Position numbers and translations under genes: made by a program. The notes under the pieces are model-generated. The model was given only the letters and a program-made list of their open reading frames with translations. It made no database searches and was not told the origin of the DNA. 44,023 nucleotides of DNA from Clostridium sp. (GTDB lineage Bacteria; Bacillota; Clostridia; Lachnospirales; Lachnospiraceae). The stretch is from contig JAMPGS010000008.1 of assembly GCA_023663815.1 (NCBI GenBank), forward strand, positions 1 to 44,023, given 5' to 3'. Positions 1-7,520 of the stretch are shown here, one piece after another (positions within the stretch are counted from its first letter, which is position 1; the number at the start of each line of letters is the position of its first letter).

Positions 1-233
1 GGCACAAAAAAGATACCCTCGGCGGTGTATTCATCTATATCCTCTTCAAAACCGTCTCCCTCTTCTACTAGTTCATTATACTTAGCCTCAAAGCGGTCAG
101 AAATATATTTTAAAAAGATAAGCCCAAGAACAACCGATTTATACTCCGAAGCGTCCATATTTCCCCGCAAAACGCAAGCTGCATCCCATATCTGCTTTTC
201 AAAACCAATATTGCTGGTATTATTTTCTCCCAT
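1..233 (-). CDS. hsdM: Type I restriction-modification methyltransferase subunit HsdM, N-terminal fragment (runs off left edge)
   Basis: The first 77 codons of an N6-adenine methyltransferase subunit are visible; the rest lies beyond the window edge. HsdM pairs with HsdS and HsdR to methylate, or cleave, a bipartite DNA target. The visible residues contain the hallmark N-terminal helical region of HsdM: FEKQIWDAACVLRGNMDASE, then YKSVVLGLIFLKYISDRFE, followed by DEYTAEGIFFVP. The ATG at 231-233 is preceded by a GGGGG ribosome binding site at 241-245. It lies 50 bases after the HipA-like pseudogene on the same strand. The catalytic motifs are not in the window, so integrity cannot be judged. 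The family call is firm. Confidence 0.85.
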   Translation of the reverse strand, partial: MGENNTSNIGFEKQIWDAACVLRGNMDASEYKSVVLGLIFLKYISDRFEAKYNELVEEGDGFEEDIDEYTAEGIFFV

Positions 234-283
234 TATTAATCCCCCATTTAACGTATATTGTAGCTAACTAATTTCACTATACA

Positions 284-1428
284 CTACTCCCCTTCCATCT
301 CCAACCCTAAATACTCCGCCCGCTTCCGAAAGCTCCGATACTGTCTTTCCGTGATAAAATCCTCCCTTGTAATCGGCGCTGTAAAATGAAAATCCACTTT
401 TTCCATAGCCTTTTTTGCCGCCTGCCGGATTGTCATATTGTCAAACTGGTAGGGGGCGTCCATATCCCGCATATAATCTATATCAAAGGCATTATTGTGG
501 TCGAACAGGGGATAGCAGCCCAAAATCTCCATAGTTTCCGTGTCATAGAAAAACCCCCAATTCTGCCCGTGCCTATCGCGGTTGCTGATTAAAAAATCAA
601 CAATCCACATCTTATAAATGCTCTCTCCGTCAATCTCAAACATGCGCTCGTCCGGGTCAATTCCATTCACATTACAATAGGAAATAAACTCCATGCCCGT
701 CAAAACCGCTTTCGTCTCCGTCGTCATACACGGGCACATGCAGACATACTTGCCCTCGTCCTCCCCGGCCTCATAGTGGACATGCTCCACGTTCATTTTA
801 TCCAAAAGGTTTGAGCACATCACCTCTATCCGGGATTCCGTGTTGCCGTTGGCCCCCAGCTTGTACAGCCATAACAAGTTGTCGGGATGCCGCCTCCACG
901 CCTTGGCGTATGCGCCGTTTGTCGTCAGCTCAGGAGTAACCAGAGAGCCTTGAAGGGTCAAAGACTTCCCGTGCAGCGCCACCTGGGCCACAATCTCATT
1001 CAAAGGATTCTGCTTTACGTCAACCTCATTCCATGACAAGCTTCCGTCGTCGTCAAACTTCAGCCAATAGGGGTCTAGCACCGATACCGCCCTGCAGGCC
1101 ATGGCAATTTTTACGCGCTGCTCGTCCGTGCCGGTCTGCTCAAAATGACATAAATTGTAAATCCACTTTGCGTTTGCGCGGCTTAAAAGCAGCGCCCTGT
1201 TTGCCAGCCAGCTTACAACCGCCTCCTCGTTTTTGCGGGCGGCAACCACCATTTGGGTCATGTCGTAAGCGGATTTTATTTCGCTTGGCCCCGGTATTTT
1301 CCGAATCCTGCCCCGAGGGGATATGGAAGATATTTTTCACAGAGCACCTCATACTGCAATGCGTCAAAATCCACCCGCATCACCGCGGTATCTCTCATCA
1401 TAATTGTAAAAGCTTTTGCCCCGTCCAC
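284..1428 (-). pseudogene. HipA-like serine/threonine kinase gene split by a frameshift
   Basis: The C-terminal part (284-1261, 325 residues from its first ATG) has the HipA-like kinase signature: NRDRHGQNWG at residues 227-236 (catalytic loop) and PLFDHNNAF at 251-259 (metal-binding Asp). The frame stays open upstream of that ATG to about 1336, giving residues such as RIRKIP and SEIKSAYDMTQ. A second frame, starting with GTG at 1426-1428 after a GAGGAAA ribosome binding site, gives a 50-residue piece with FTIMMRDTAVMRVDFD and ends in TAA at 1276-1278. From memory of the family, these two pieces are parts of one protein of about 380 residues. The frame switch must lie between 1279 and 1336, probably near the CCCC/GGGG runs at 1311-1320. 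It could be a real one-base deletion, a sequencing error, or a deliberately split HipS/HipT-like pair. Confidence 0.7.
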
Positions 1429-1588
1429 GCTTATTTCCTCTATTTCTTCCCAAATTCAACACCCCGCCGCAAGCGGCAAAACCACAATCCCATAATTCCG
1501 CAAACGGCGGGGCGCTTGTCCCATCATTTTCCTCATTTCTGCGCTGCTTGTGGAGTTTATGGATGCAGCGCAGACACAAACTTCTCCT

Positions 1589-1608
1589 GTGAAAGATTTA
1601 TCTTTCAC
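1589..1608. repeat. Perfect palindrome between oxidoreductase and HipA-like gene
   Basis: GTGAAAGAT and ATCTTTCAC flank a two-base centre, a perfect 9-bp inverted repeat. A T-rich run (TCTTTCTTTTTT) follows on the plus strand, but no plus-strand gene precedes it, so it is a poor fit to a terminator for the minus-strand oxidoreductase. Its role is unknown. Confidence 0.4.
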
Positions 1609-1641
1609 TCTTTCTTTTTTAATCATCACGCTCCGCAGCTC

Positions 1642-2742
1642 TTACATCTCCATAGGCTCCGGCTTCGCACAGGTGGATTCCACCGCCTCAAAACTTCCGC
1701 TGTCGCTGCTCTTCATCATTTTATCAATGATATCCAGCACATGATACGCCATTTCCTTGCTGGCTCGGTTCTTTCTTCCCGACAAAATAGCGTCCGCCAT
1801 CTCGGAGGGGCCGATGCCCCGGCTGTTTTCCTCATGGGCAAAGGTATTCTCCACCTCTTCCCACGCAGGAGGATTTTCAAAATCGTAGCCGTTTGCCATA
1901 AACAAATTCTTTCCTCCAAACTGATTGGGGTCGGTAAGCTTTAAAATTCCTTTCGTCCCATAAAGGATAAATTGTGACTGGTCTACAAGAATACTGTCGC
2001 CGTTTAAGGCAAAATTGCCGGCAACTCCATTTTCCAGTTCCAGAACCGCCGTCACCTGACTTTCATTGGGATAGGAGAATTCCTTTCCATATTCCGGGGA
2101 TTGGGGCAGAACGTTCACGCGAACCGGCTTCAAATTTTTAACAACTGCCGACACCCGCGCCGCAGGGCCCAAAAGGCTTACCAGCGCGGTCAAATAATAC
2201 ACGCCGTAATCGTAGCAGATTCCCCCGCCCGGCATCCGCAGGAAGCTGAACATGCTGGTTAATAAGTCCAAATCGCGGTTTGCGCTGACTTGGAAGGAGG
2301 TTATCTCTCCCAGCTTTCCCTCGTCAATCAACTTTCTAGCTGTCTGCCATGAAGCCCCCATAAAAGTGTCCGGCGCAGAGCCCAGATAAAGCCCCTTTGC
2401 GTCCGCAAGCTCCAAAAGCTCCTTTGCCGTATCCGGCGCAATCGTGATTGTTTTTTCTGTGTAAACATGCTTTCCGGCCTCCAAAGCCTGCTTAATCAGC
2501 TCGTAATGAGTGGGCGCAGGCGTTAAAATCACCGCCATACCAATGGTAGTATCGGCTAGCAACTCCTCCACCGTGCAGCCCTTAATACCGTACTGCTGCG
2601 CCTTTTTCTGCGCGCTTTCAAGATGCCGCGCGGCGCAGGCAACGACTTCCAGATTGTCAAACTCATTTATCATATTTTTCAGATAAATGTCGCTGATTGC
2701 CCCGCACCCGATAACTCCTACTCGCAATTGTTTTCTTTCCAT
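1642..2742 (-). CDS. Gfo/Idh/MocA family NAD(P)-dependent oxidoreductase
   Basis: A 366-residue cytoplasmic protein of the usual length for this family, which oxidises or reduces sugars, sugar acids, inositols and related compounds. The N-terminus is a Rossmann fold with GVIGCGAIS at residues 9-17 for NAD(P). HVYTEKTITI (93-102) holds the conserved Glu-Lys of the active site, although the usual EKP is EKT here. The C-terminal half is the alpha/beta substrate domain. The start ATG has a TGGAGGTATTTTA leader. A promoter (2817-2844) and a hairpin (2760-2785) lie just upstream. The gene is alone on the minus strand, divergent from agcS, so the substrate cannot be inferred from neighbours. Confidence 0.9.
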   Translation of the reverse strand: MERKQLRVGVIGCGAISDIYLKNMINEFDNLEVVACAARHLESAQKKAQQYGIKGCTVEELLADTTIGMAVILTPAPTHYELIKQALEAGKHVYTEKTITIAPDTAKELLELADAKGLYLGSAPDTFMGASWQTARKLIDEGKLGEITSFQVSANRDLDLLTSMFSFLRMPGGGICYDYGVYYLTALVSLLGPAARVSAVVKNLKPVRVNVLPQSPEYGKEFSYPNESQVTAVLELENGVAGNFALNGDSILVDQSQFILYGTKGILKLTDPNQFGGKNLFMANGYDFENPPAWEEVENTFAHEENSRGIGPSEMADAILSGRKNRASKEMAYHVLDIIDKMMKSSDSGSFEAVESTCAKPEPMEM

Positions 2743-2759
2743 TAAAATACCTCCATTCC

Positions 2760-2785
2760 GCCGACGTCGTTAATTTATCGTCGGC
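2760..2785 (-). promoter_or_regulatory. Hairpin just upstream of the oxidoreductase ribosome binding site
   Basis: GCCGACG and CGTCGGC form a perfect 7-bp stem around a 12-base AT-rich loop, ending about 17 bases before the start codon. In the mRNA it would lie immediately 5' of the GGAGG site, so it could affect translation or mRNA stability. Confidence 0.45.
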
Positions 2786-2816
2786 ATTTTCACCGTATCT
2801 TCTTTGTTTTAATTCT

Positions 2817-2844
2817 ATTTTACGATTTTCTGGAAATTTTGCAA
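2817..2844 (-). promoter_or_regulatory. Sigma-A-type promoter for the oxidoreductase gene
   Basis: On the minus strand, TTGCAA (2839-2844) and TAAAAT (2817-2822) are separated by 16 bases. The start codon is about 75 bases downstream. An AT-rich inverted repeat (TTTTCAAA/TTTGAAAA, 2889-2911) lies further upstream and could be an operator. Confidence 0.5.
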
Positions 2845-3022
2845 TGGAATTCGCCCTTACCCCTCGTTCATATTATGTTCACATTTAATTTTCAAAATCT
2901 TAATTTGAAAAACATTCTTTAGACATTTCTGTGCCCTATACTAACATCATAAGATACAAACAAGCAACACAAATAAGGCAAACCTCAAGTAACTGATTTA
3001 TTAATAACTTTTTCATAATAAA

Positions 3023-3050
3023 TGCCAGATAAGCGGAAGTTTATCTGGCA
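3023..3050. repeat. 10-bp inverted repeat in the oxidoreductase/agcS spacer
   Basis: TGCCAGATAA and TTATCTGGCA form a perfect 10-bp stem with an 8-base loop. TCCTCCCTTTTTAT follows on the plus strand, which is loosely terminator-like. It lies upstream of the agcS promoter, so it could insulate agcS or mark the end of an unseen small RNA. The rest of the 453-base spacer is AT-rich with no gene visible and no recognisable glycine riboswitch. Confidence 0.4.
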
Positions 3051-3085
3051 TCCTCCCTTTTTATAAGGCTTTTTTTATTTTTTTC

Positions 3086-3114
3086 TTGTGCTTTCCCATT
3101 TTTTCATGTATAGT
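3086..3114 (+). promoter_or_regulatory. Sigma-A-type promoter for agcS
   Basis: TTGTGC (3086-3091) and TATAGT (3109-3114) are 17 bases apart, about 80 bases before the agcS start. Confidence 0.55.
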
Positions 3115-3195
3115 AAGAAGCGTAATCAAAGAGGATTTCCCACAGGGGTAAATTCTCTTTATTTTTAAGCGACACAAAATGAGGAGGAAAAAATT

Positions 3196-4698
3196 ATGGA
3201 TAATGTAATGAATATTATCTCGAATGTCAACAGCGCCATAAACGGCGTGGTGTGGGGAATTCCCATGCTGATACTGATTATCGGCACAGGCATCTATCTG
3301 ACAATTGGAATGAAATTTTTCCAGATTACGCGCATAAAGCACTGGATGAACGAAACCTTTCTTGCCATTTTCAAGAAAAAACATGTGACGGCCCATACCG
3401 GAAAGGAAGAAACTTCCATCTCCCAATTTCAAGCCCTTTCCACCGCCCTTGCGGCTACCATCGGGGTGGGCAATATCGCCGGAGTGGCCGGGGCCATCAT
3501 CACCGGCGGCGCAGGGGCCGTGTTCTGGATGTGGCTTTCCGCCCTGTTCGGCATGATGACAAATTACTCTGAAAATGTGCTTGGCATTTATTACCGGCGC
3601 AAAAATCCAAAAGGCGAGTGGTCTGGCGGCGCCATGTACTACCTTCAGGACGGCTTAAAAGGAAAAAAGGCCGTCGGCGTTCTGGCAAAGCCCCTTGCAA
3701 TCCTGTTTTCCCTTTTCTGCGTTTTTGCTTCCTTTGGAATTGGAAACATGACGCAAGTGCATGAGATTGCAAGCTCCATGGAGGACACTTTTAAAATTCC
3801 GCCCCTTGCAACCGGCATCATCATCGCCGTGATTGCCGCTTTGGTGGTTTTGGGCGGCATTAAGGCCATTGGAAATGTGACAGAAAAAATTGTGCCTTTC
3901 ATGGCCTGCGCTTACATAGTTGGAACCGTTATCGTTTTGATTTTAAACATCACTTCCGTACCCGCGGTGTTTGCCGCTATCTTTACCAACGCTTTCGGCC
4001 TTCGTCCCATTGCAGGCGCAACCGTAGGCATGATGATTAAACAGGCCATGACTATGGGCTTTAAGAGAGGCGTGTTCTCCAACGAAGCCGGGCTGGGCTC
4101 CTCGGTTATGGTCCACTCCGCATCCAACGTGACAGAACCGGTGGTTCAGGGCATGTGGGGCATCTTTGAGGTGTTTTTTGACACCATTGTTGTCTGCACT
4201 CTGACCGCGTTTACCGTCTTAAGCTCCGGCCTGATTGACCTTGAGACGGGCGAGGTTTTAAGCTCCGCCACGGGCGCTTCCCTTGTAAGCGAAGCCCTGT
4301 CGGAAGGCCTTGGCACTCTTGCCGGCGGATTCGTTGCAATTGCCATCTGCCTGTTTGCCTTCTCCACCGTTCTAGGCTGGTCCTTTTACGGTACAAAGTC
4401 CTGCGAGTACTTATTCGGCACCAAGGCAACCATTGTCTACAAGGTTATTTTCGTCGTCTGCATCGTGTTTGGCGCAACTATGAGCTTTGACCTTGCTTGG
4501 GAAATTGCGGATACCTTAAACGCCTTAATGGCAATTCCCAACTTAATCGGCGTCCTTGCCCTTTCGGGAACGGTGTTTGCTATCACCAAAAATTATCTGG
4601 CCCGCAAGGTGACAAAGACGGATATCGGCGCAAAGCCTATGCTTTCCTTCGATTCTGAGATTCAGAAAATGCAGGAGCAGGCGGCGGAAGGGGAATAA
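3196..4698 (+). CDS. agcS: Sodium:alanine/glycine symporter (AGCS family)
   Basis: A 500-residue polytopic inner-membrane protein importing alanine or glycine with Na+. The family signature is clear: FQALSTALAATIGVGNIAGV at residues 78-97, followed by a glycine-rich stretch ending in AVFWMW (about 108-113), and FSNEAGLGSS near residue 300. There are about ten hydrophobic segments between residues 20 and 480. The ATG has a strong GAGGAGG site eight bases upstream. It is transcribed alone from the promoter at 3086-3114. A hairpin at 4704-4736 follows the stop. The family cannot be split into Ala- or Gly-specific members from sequence alone. Confidence 0.95.
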   Translation: MDNVMNIISNVNSAINGVVWGIPMLILIIGTGIYLTIGMKFFQITRIKHWMNETFLAIFKKKHVTAHTGKEETSISQFQALSTALAATIGVGNIAGVAGAIITGGAGAVFWMWLSALFGMMTNYSENVLGIYYRRKNPKGEWSGGAMYYLQDGLKGKKAVGVLAKPLAILFSLFCVFASFGIGNMTQVHEIASSMEDTFKIPPLATGIIIAVIAALVVLGGIKAIGNVTEKIVPFMACAYIVGTVIVLILNITSVPAVFAAIFTNAFGLRPIAGATVGMMIKQAMTMGFKRGVFSNEAGLGSSVMVHSASNVTEPVVQGMWGIFEVFFDTIVVCTLTAFTVLSSGLIDLETGEVLSSATGASLVSEALSEGLGTLAGGFVAIAICLFAFSTVLGWSFYGTKSCEYLFGTKATIVYKVIFVVCIVFGATMSFDLAWEIADTLNALMAIPNLIGVLALSGTVFAITKNYLARKVTKTDIGAKPMLSFDSEIQKMQEQAAEGE

Positions 4699-4703
4699 AA
4701 AAG

Positions 4704-4736
4704 CAAGCAATTTTAATTAATTTTTATAATTGCTTG
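4704..4736 (+). terminator. Hairpin after agcS, weak terminator candidate
   Basis: CAAGCAATT and AATTGCTTG pair perfectly around a 15-base AT loop directly after the agcS stop. The following U-run is poor. The 3' arm overlaps the -35 box of the antitoxin RNA promoter. Confidence 0.4.
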
Positions 4737-4762
4737 AATAATTCGTCTTTCTATGCTATATT
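4734..4762 (+). promoter_or_regulatory. Promoter of the type I antitoxin RNA
   Basis: TTGAAT (4734-4739) and TATATT (4757-4762) with exactly 17 bases between them predict a transcript starting near 4769 that runs into the strong terminator at 4820-4870. Confidence 0.6.
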
Positions 4763-4768
4763 ATGAAT

Positions 4769-4870
4769 GTAAGGAAAGCAACCGCCCACAAAGTGGTTAG
4801 CCTCTCTAATTCAGGTTTGTAAGCCTGCCTTGAACCGGCTAAGATTACAAGGCAGGCTTATTTATTTTCG
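4769..4870 (+). ncRNA. Putative type I antitoxin RNA, antisense to the toxin mRNA 3' end
   Basis: A transcript of about 100 nt is predicted from the promoter at 4734-4762 to a classic terminator. It has no ORF of note. It is convergent with, and overlaps, the 3' end of the small toxin mRNA. At 4788-4809 it carries a 22-nt element nearly identical (18 of 22) to one in the toxin mRNA leader (4984-5005). Its CCTCTCT (4801-4807) could pair with the toxin Shine-Dalgarno region AGGGAGG, with one G-U pair. It would therefore block the toxin mRNA both through its 3' end and its ribosome binding site. This is predicted from sequence only. Confidence 0.6.
4820..4870 (+). terminator. Strong intrinsic terminator of the antitoxin RNA, shared with the toxin 3' end
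   Basis: TAAGCCTGCCTTG (4820-4832) and CAAGGCAGGCTTA (4848-4860) form a perfect 13-bp stem followed by TTTATTTT on the plus strand. On the minus strand the same stem begins just after the toxin stop codon, though without a good U-run. Confidence 0.8.
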
Positions 4871-4957
4871 CTTGTTATTCCTATCTATGTAGGCAAGCAG
4901 CGCAACGAGAAACGTTCCGAAAAGTATTAACAAAGTCAAAACTTCGTAAGTACTCAT
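4862..4957 (-). CDS. Type I toxin: 31-residue holin-like hydrophobic peptide
   Basis: The peptide begins MSTYEVLTLLILFGTFLVAL and ends AYIDRNNKRK. It has a short polar N-terminus, a single membrane segment (about residues 6-23) and a charged C-terminal tail. This is the pattern of the 'putative holin-like toxin' family of Firmicutes type I toxin-antitoxin systems, whose peptides insert in the membrane. It is shorter than most automatic ORF cut-offs. The ribosome binding site GGGAGGTGG lies just upstream but is locked in an 8-bp stem (4965-4972 with 4986-4993), as expected for a tightly repressed type I toxin mRNA. The promoter is at 5027-5055. The antitoxin RNA is convergent. Family assignment is from recognition of the pattern. 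Confidence 0.8.
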   Translation of the reverse strand: MSTYEVLTLLILFGTFLVALLAYIDRNNKRK

Positions 4958-4964
4958 ATACACC

Positions 4965-4993
4965 ACCTCCCTTCTTTTGCAAGTTAGGGAGGT
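4965..4993 (-). promoter_or_regulatory. Shine-Dalgarno-sequestering stem in the toxin mRNA leader
   Basis: In the toxin mRNA, ACCTCCCT (from 4986-4993) pairs perfectly with AGGGAGGT (from 4965-4972), the toxin ribosome binding site, across a 13-base loop. This would keep the mRNA untranslated until refolding or processing. Confidence 0.65.
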
Positions 4994-5026
4994 TCACCAC
5001 CTTGTAACACGGTTACTTTCAAAATT

Positions 5027-5055
5027 ATAATATCATATAATCAAATATTCGACAA
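5027..5055 (-). promoter_or_regulatory. Promoter of the type I toxin gene
   Basis: On the minus strand, TTGTCG (5050-5055) and TATTAT (5027-5032) are 17 bases apart, predicting a start near 5020 and a leader of about 60 bases. Confidence 0.55.
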
Positions 5056-5094
5056 TCTTTATAATTTATTTTTCTGCTTTTTGGTTTTCATTAT

Positions 5095-5132
5095 CACAAA
5101 AAACAGGCAGGGATGCAAAATTCATCCCTGCC
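5095..5132 (-). terminator. Intrinsic terminator of fba
   Basis: GGCAGGGATG (5106-5115) and CATCCCTGCC (5123-5132) form a perfect 10-bp stem with a 7-base loop. On the minus strand it is followed by TGTTTTTTG. It lies about 30 bases after the aldolase stop codon. Confidence 0.85.
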
Positions 5133-5163
5133 CGTAAATATCCTTCAAATATAACTTTCAGCC

Positions 5164-6099
5164 TCAAGCCTTTCCTTCTGAACCAAGAACGGTAGTAATC
5201 TTGTGCGCAACCACTTCTTTTACGTAAGCGCGCGCATCCGTCAAATACTGTCTGGGGTCAAAATGGTCGGGATGGAGAGCCATATGTTCTCTGATTCCTG
5301 CCGTAAGGCCAAGACGAAGGTCAGAGTCAATGTTAATCTTACATACCGCAGACCTTGCCGCCTGACGGAGCATTTCCTCAGGAATACCAATAGCGTCCTC
5401 AAGCTTTCCGCCGTTTGCATTGATGATATCCACATACTTGGGAAGTACGGAGGATGCGCCGTGAAGAACAATCGGGAAGCCCGGAAGTCTCTTCGTCACT
5501 TCATCAAGAATATCAAAACGCAGTTGAGGCTTCTGGCCCGGTTTAAACTTGTAAGCGCCGTGGCTTGTTCCAATGGCAATTGCCAGAGAGTCAACGCCTG
5601 TCCTATTTACAAAATCCTCAACCTGCTCAGGCTGCGTGTAGGATTCTGCGCCGTGCTCTACCTTAACGTCATCTTCAATACCTGCAAGAGTTCCAAGCTC
5701 AGCCTCTACCACAACGCCTCTTTCATGGGCATAGTCGGCTACCTTCTTGGAAACGGCAATGTTATCTTCATAAGAAAGTGAAGAACCGTCAATCATAACG
5801 GAAGTAAAGCCACCGTCGATACACTGTTTGCAGATTTCAAAATCTCCGCCGTGGTCCAAATGCAATGCAATCGGAATATTTGTCTCCTCCAAAGCAGCCT
5901 TTACAAGATGCACCAGATAAGCATGTTTCGCATACTTTCTTGCGCCTGAGGAGCACTGGAGAATAATAGGAGATTTCAATTCGTCAGCAGCTTCGGTAAT
6001 CGCCTGAACGATTTCCATGTTGTTGACATTGAAAGCGCCGATAGCGTAACCGCCATCATAAGCCTTTTTAAACATTTCAGTTGTTGTTACTAATGGCAT
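5164..6099 (-). CDS. fba: Class II fructose-1,6-bisphosphate aldolase
   Basis: This 311-residue zinc enzyme splits fructose 1,6-bisphosphate into dihydroxyacetone phosphate and glyceraldehyde 3-phosphate in glycolysis, and runs in reverse in gluconeogenesis. Zinc ligands and neighbours are visible: LHLDHGG around His83, GTSHGAYK around His180, and VLHGASS around His213. VEAELGTLAG (131-140) is also typical. The ATG at 6097-6099 follows AAAGGGTG; the open frame extends upstream but without a ribosome binding site. It is a single-gene unit with its own promoter (6139-6166) and terminator. Tagatose-bisphosphate aldolases are close relatives, but length and context favour fba. Confidence 0.95.
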   Translation of the reverse strand: MPLVTTTEMFKKAYDGGYAIGAFNVNNMEIVQAITEAADELKSPIILQCSSGARKYAKHAYLVHLVKAALEETNIPIALHLDHGGDFEICKQCIDGGFTSVMIDGSSLSYEDNIAVSKKVADYAHERGVVVEAELGTLAGIEDDVKVEHGAESYTQPEQVEDFVNRTGVDSLAIAIGTSHGAYKFKPGQKPQLRFDILDEVTKRLPGFPIVLHGASSVLPKYVDIINANGGKLEDAIGIPEEMLRQAARSAVCKINIDSDLRLGLTAGIREHMALHPDHFDPRQYLTDARAYVKEVVAHKITTVLGSEGKA

Positions 6100-6138
6100 T
6101 TTAATCACCCTTTCTTTATATTTTCTTTTTATGAGTAC

Positions 6139-6166
6139 ATTATAACAGATTCCTACCAAATTGCAA
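6139..6166 (-). promoter_or_regulatory. Promoter of fba
   Basis: On the minus strand, TTGCAA (6161-6166) and a perfect TATAAT (6139-6144) are 16 bases apart, about 40 bases before the start codon. Confidence 0.7.
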
Positions 6167-6284
6167 AGCAATGCATGATAAAAATTTGTCAAACAAACAT
6201 TTATTAACCAAGAATTATTTTAAGAAAAAATATCCTAGCGAAATTTATCCAAAGAAAATTGCAAAAAACTTTGCCGGACAACTT

Positions 6285-7184
6285 TCAAGCTTCAGGCACC
6301 CGGATTTCCAACGCCTGCCGCTTATTTTTGATATCCACTTCCCGGTGCTTCCCCCCAAACTCTCCGTCCAGCGTCCATGCAATCTCCTCCTCGGAAGTCA
6401 CTTTCAGAGAAGAGGTCTTAAAGCAGTACATGCAGTCTATATTGACGTTCCGGTTTATCAGAGCCGCCATCACTAAATTCAATTCGATAGCGTTGGCGGG
6501 CCTTTTAATCAAGACCACCTCAAACTCCCCGTCGTCTAACTGCACATACTTCCCGGTGATTCGCTTAAAGCCTCCCACCGAAGTAGAGTTGGTAATCATT
6601 CCAAATAAAAATTCGCCTTCCACAGATAACTGGTCGCTCTCCACACGCATTTGATAGGACTTCATATTGGAAAGCCTGCGCATCCCCTCAAGGATATAGG
6701 CCATGTGGCCCAGAACGTTCTTAATGTCCTGCGGCGTCTCGTAGGAAACGTCCGTAAACAGCCCAAAGGCTGCAATATAAACAAAAAAGTCGTCGTTGAA
6801 AGCGCCGATATCGCAACCGAAGGTTTTTCCCTCTATAATCACCTGCGCCGCGCGAATCATGTCCCGCGGAATACGGAGGCTGTTCGCAAAATCATTGGTG
6901 GTTCCCGCAGGCACATACCCGATAGGGATTCTTCTGTCGCACTGCATCATACCGGACACTACCTCGTCCAGCGTGCCGTCGCCGCCGCTGCACGCGATGA
7001 TATCATAGTATCCCAGCTTCCGTTCCTTCACCGCCTTTATCCCGTCCCCTTTCATTTGGGTAGGATAAGCCGTGACCTCGTAGCCCGCCTTCGCAAAAAT
7101 ATCAATGATATCTAAAAGATTGCTTCTGATTTTTGCTTTCCCGGCTCTTGGGTTGTAGATGAAAAGCATTTTTTTCTTTTCCAT
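6285..7184 (-). CDS. dagK: Diacylglycerol kinase-type lipid kinase (YegS/BmrU/DagK family)
   Basis: A 299-residue soluble lipid kinase expected to phosphorylate diacylglycerol, or a related lipid, at the membrane using ATP, recycling lipid headgroups left by lipoteichoic acid or glycolipid synthesis. The nucleotide-binding motifs are FIYNPRAGK (8-16), SGGDGTLDEV (66-75) and PAGTTNDFA (92-100). It is the last gene of the uvrC-hprK-glcK-murB-rapZ-whiA-crh run, 11 bases after crh. The exact lipid substrate cannot be told from sequence. Paralogues are sometimes sphingosine-kinase-like. Confidence 0.9.
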   Translation of the reverse strand: MEKKKMLFIYNPRAGKAKIRSNLLDIIDIFAKAGYEVTAYPTQMKGDGIKAVKERKLGYYDIIACSGGDGTLDEVVSGMMQCDRRIPIGYVPAGTTNDFANSLRIPRDMIRAAQVIIEGKTFGCDIGAFNDDFFVYIAAFGLFTDVSYETPQDIKNVLGHMAYILEGMRRLSNMKSYQMRVESDQLSVEGEFLFGMITNSTSVGGFKRITGKYVQLDDGEFEVVLIKRPANAIELNLVMAALINRNVNIDCMYCFKTSSLKVTSEEEIAWTLDGEFGGKHREVDIKNKRQALEIRVPEA

Positions 7185-7195
7185 CTTTACAAATC

Positions 7196-7456
7196 CTATT
7201 GCTTGCCGCCGCTTAAGTACTCTTCAATAGACTGTAACGCTTCCTGCTCGTCGCTGCCGTCCGCCACCACGGTAATGGATTCGCCTGAGTTCAGCGCAAG
7301 GCTCATCATTCCCATAATGCTTTTGGCGTTTACCTTTTTCCCTTCCGTCTGAATATAAACGGAGCTTTCATGCTGGCTTGCCACCTGTACAAGCATGGCT
7401 ACCGGCCTTGCCTCCAGCCCTCCGTTTAATTCAATTTTAATAGACCTTTCAATCAT
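7196..7456 (-). CDS. crh: Crh-like HPr paralogue lacking the phosphotransferase histidine
   Basis: An 86-residue HPr fold. The normal active-site His15 is Glu15 (NGGLEARPVA, residues 11-20), so it cannot pass phosphate in the PTS. Ser46, the HprK target, is kept (KVNAKSIMGMM, residues 41-51). This is the logic of Bacillus Crh, which has Gln15 and acts with CcpA in carbon catabolite control. The genomic place also matches: rapZ-whiA-crh. The start chosen is the ATG after AAGGAGGAGATATT; an upstream in-frame ATG lacks such a site. The kinase HprK is encoded a few genes upstream in the same run. Many annotations will simply say 'HPr family phosphocarrier', which would be misleading here. Confidence 0.85.
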   Translation of the reverse strand: MIERSIKIELNGGLEARPVAMLVQVASQHESSVYIQTEGKKVNAKSIMGMMSLALNSGESITVVADGSDEQEALQSIEEYLSGGKQ

Positions 7457-7520
7457 AATATCTCCTCCTTTATCCCTTAACCTGCTCGGCAAGCTGGCTA
7501 CCCGCCTTATTCAGCCAATT

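Larger units (their letters stand above)
4788..5005. repeat. 22-nt inverted repeat pair shared by toxin and antitoxin RNAs
   Basis: The copies are 4788-4809 (plus sense) and 4984-5005 (minus sense), matching at 18 of 22 positions. Because the two RNAs are read from opposite strands, both carry the same sequence rather than complementary sequences. In the toxin mRNA the copy includes ACCTCCCT, which pairs with the Shine-Dalgarno site. Confidence 0.75.

Noticed and set aside
1429..1641. Possible small ORFs upstream of the HipA-like gene
   Set aside because: A frame of about 50 codons starting near the palindrome ends in TGA shortly before the GTG start; it has no convincing ribosome binding site or similarity.
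1033..1944. Long open frame of about 300 codons on the plus strand across the HipA-like gene and the oxidoreductase end
   Set aside because: It is antisense to two recognisable coding regions, has no known motifs and a composition rich in His, Arg, Pro and Cys typical of a shadow frame.
2743..3195. Glycine or other amino-acid riboswitch before agcS
   Set aside because: I looked for the conserved GGAGAG and ACCGAAGG-type segments and did not find them; only a simple hairpin is present.
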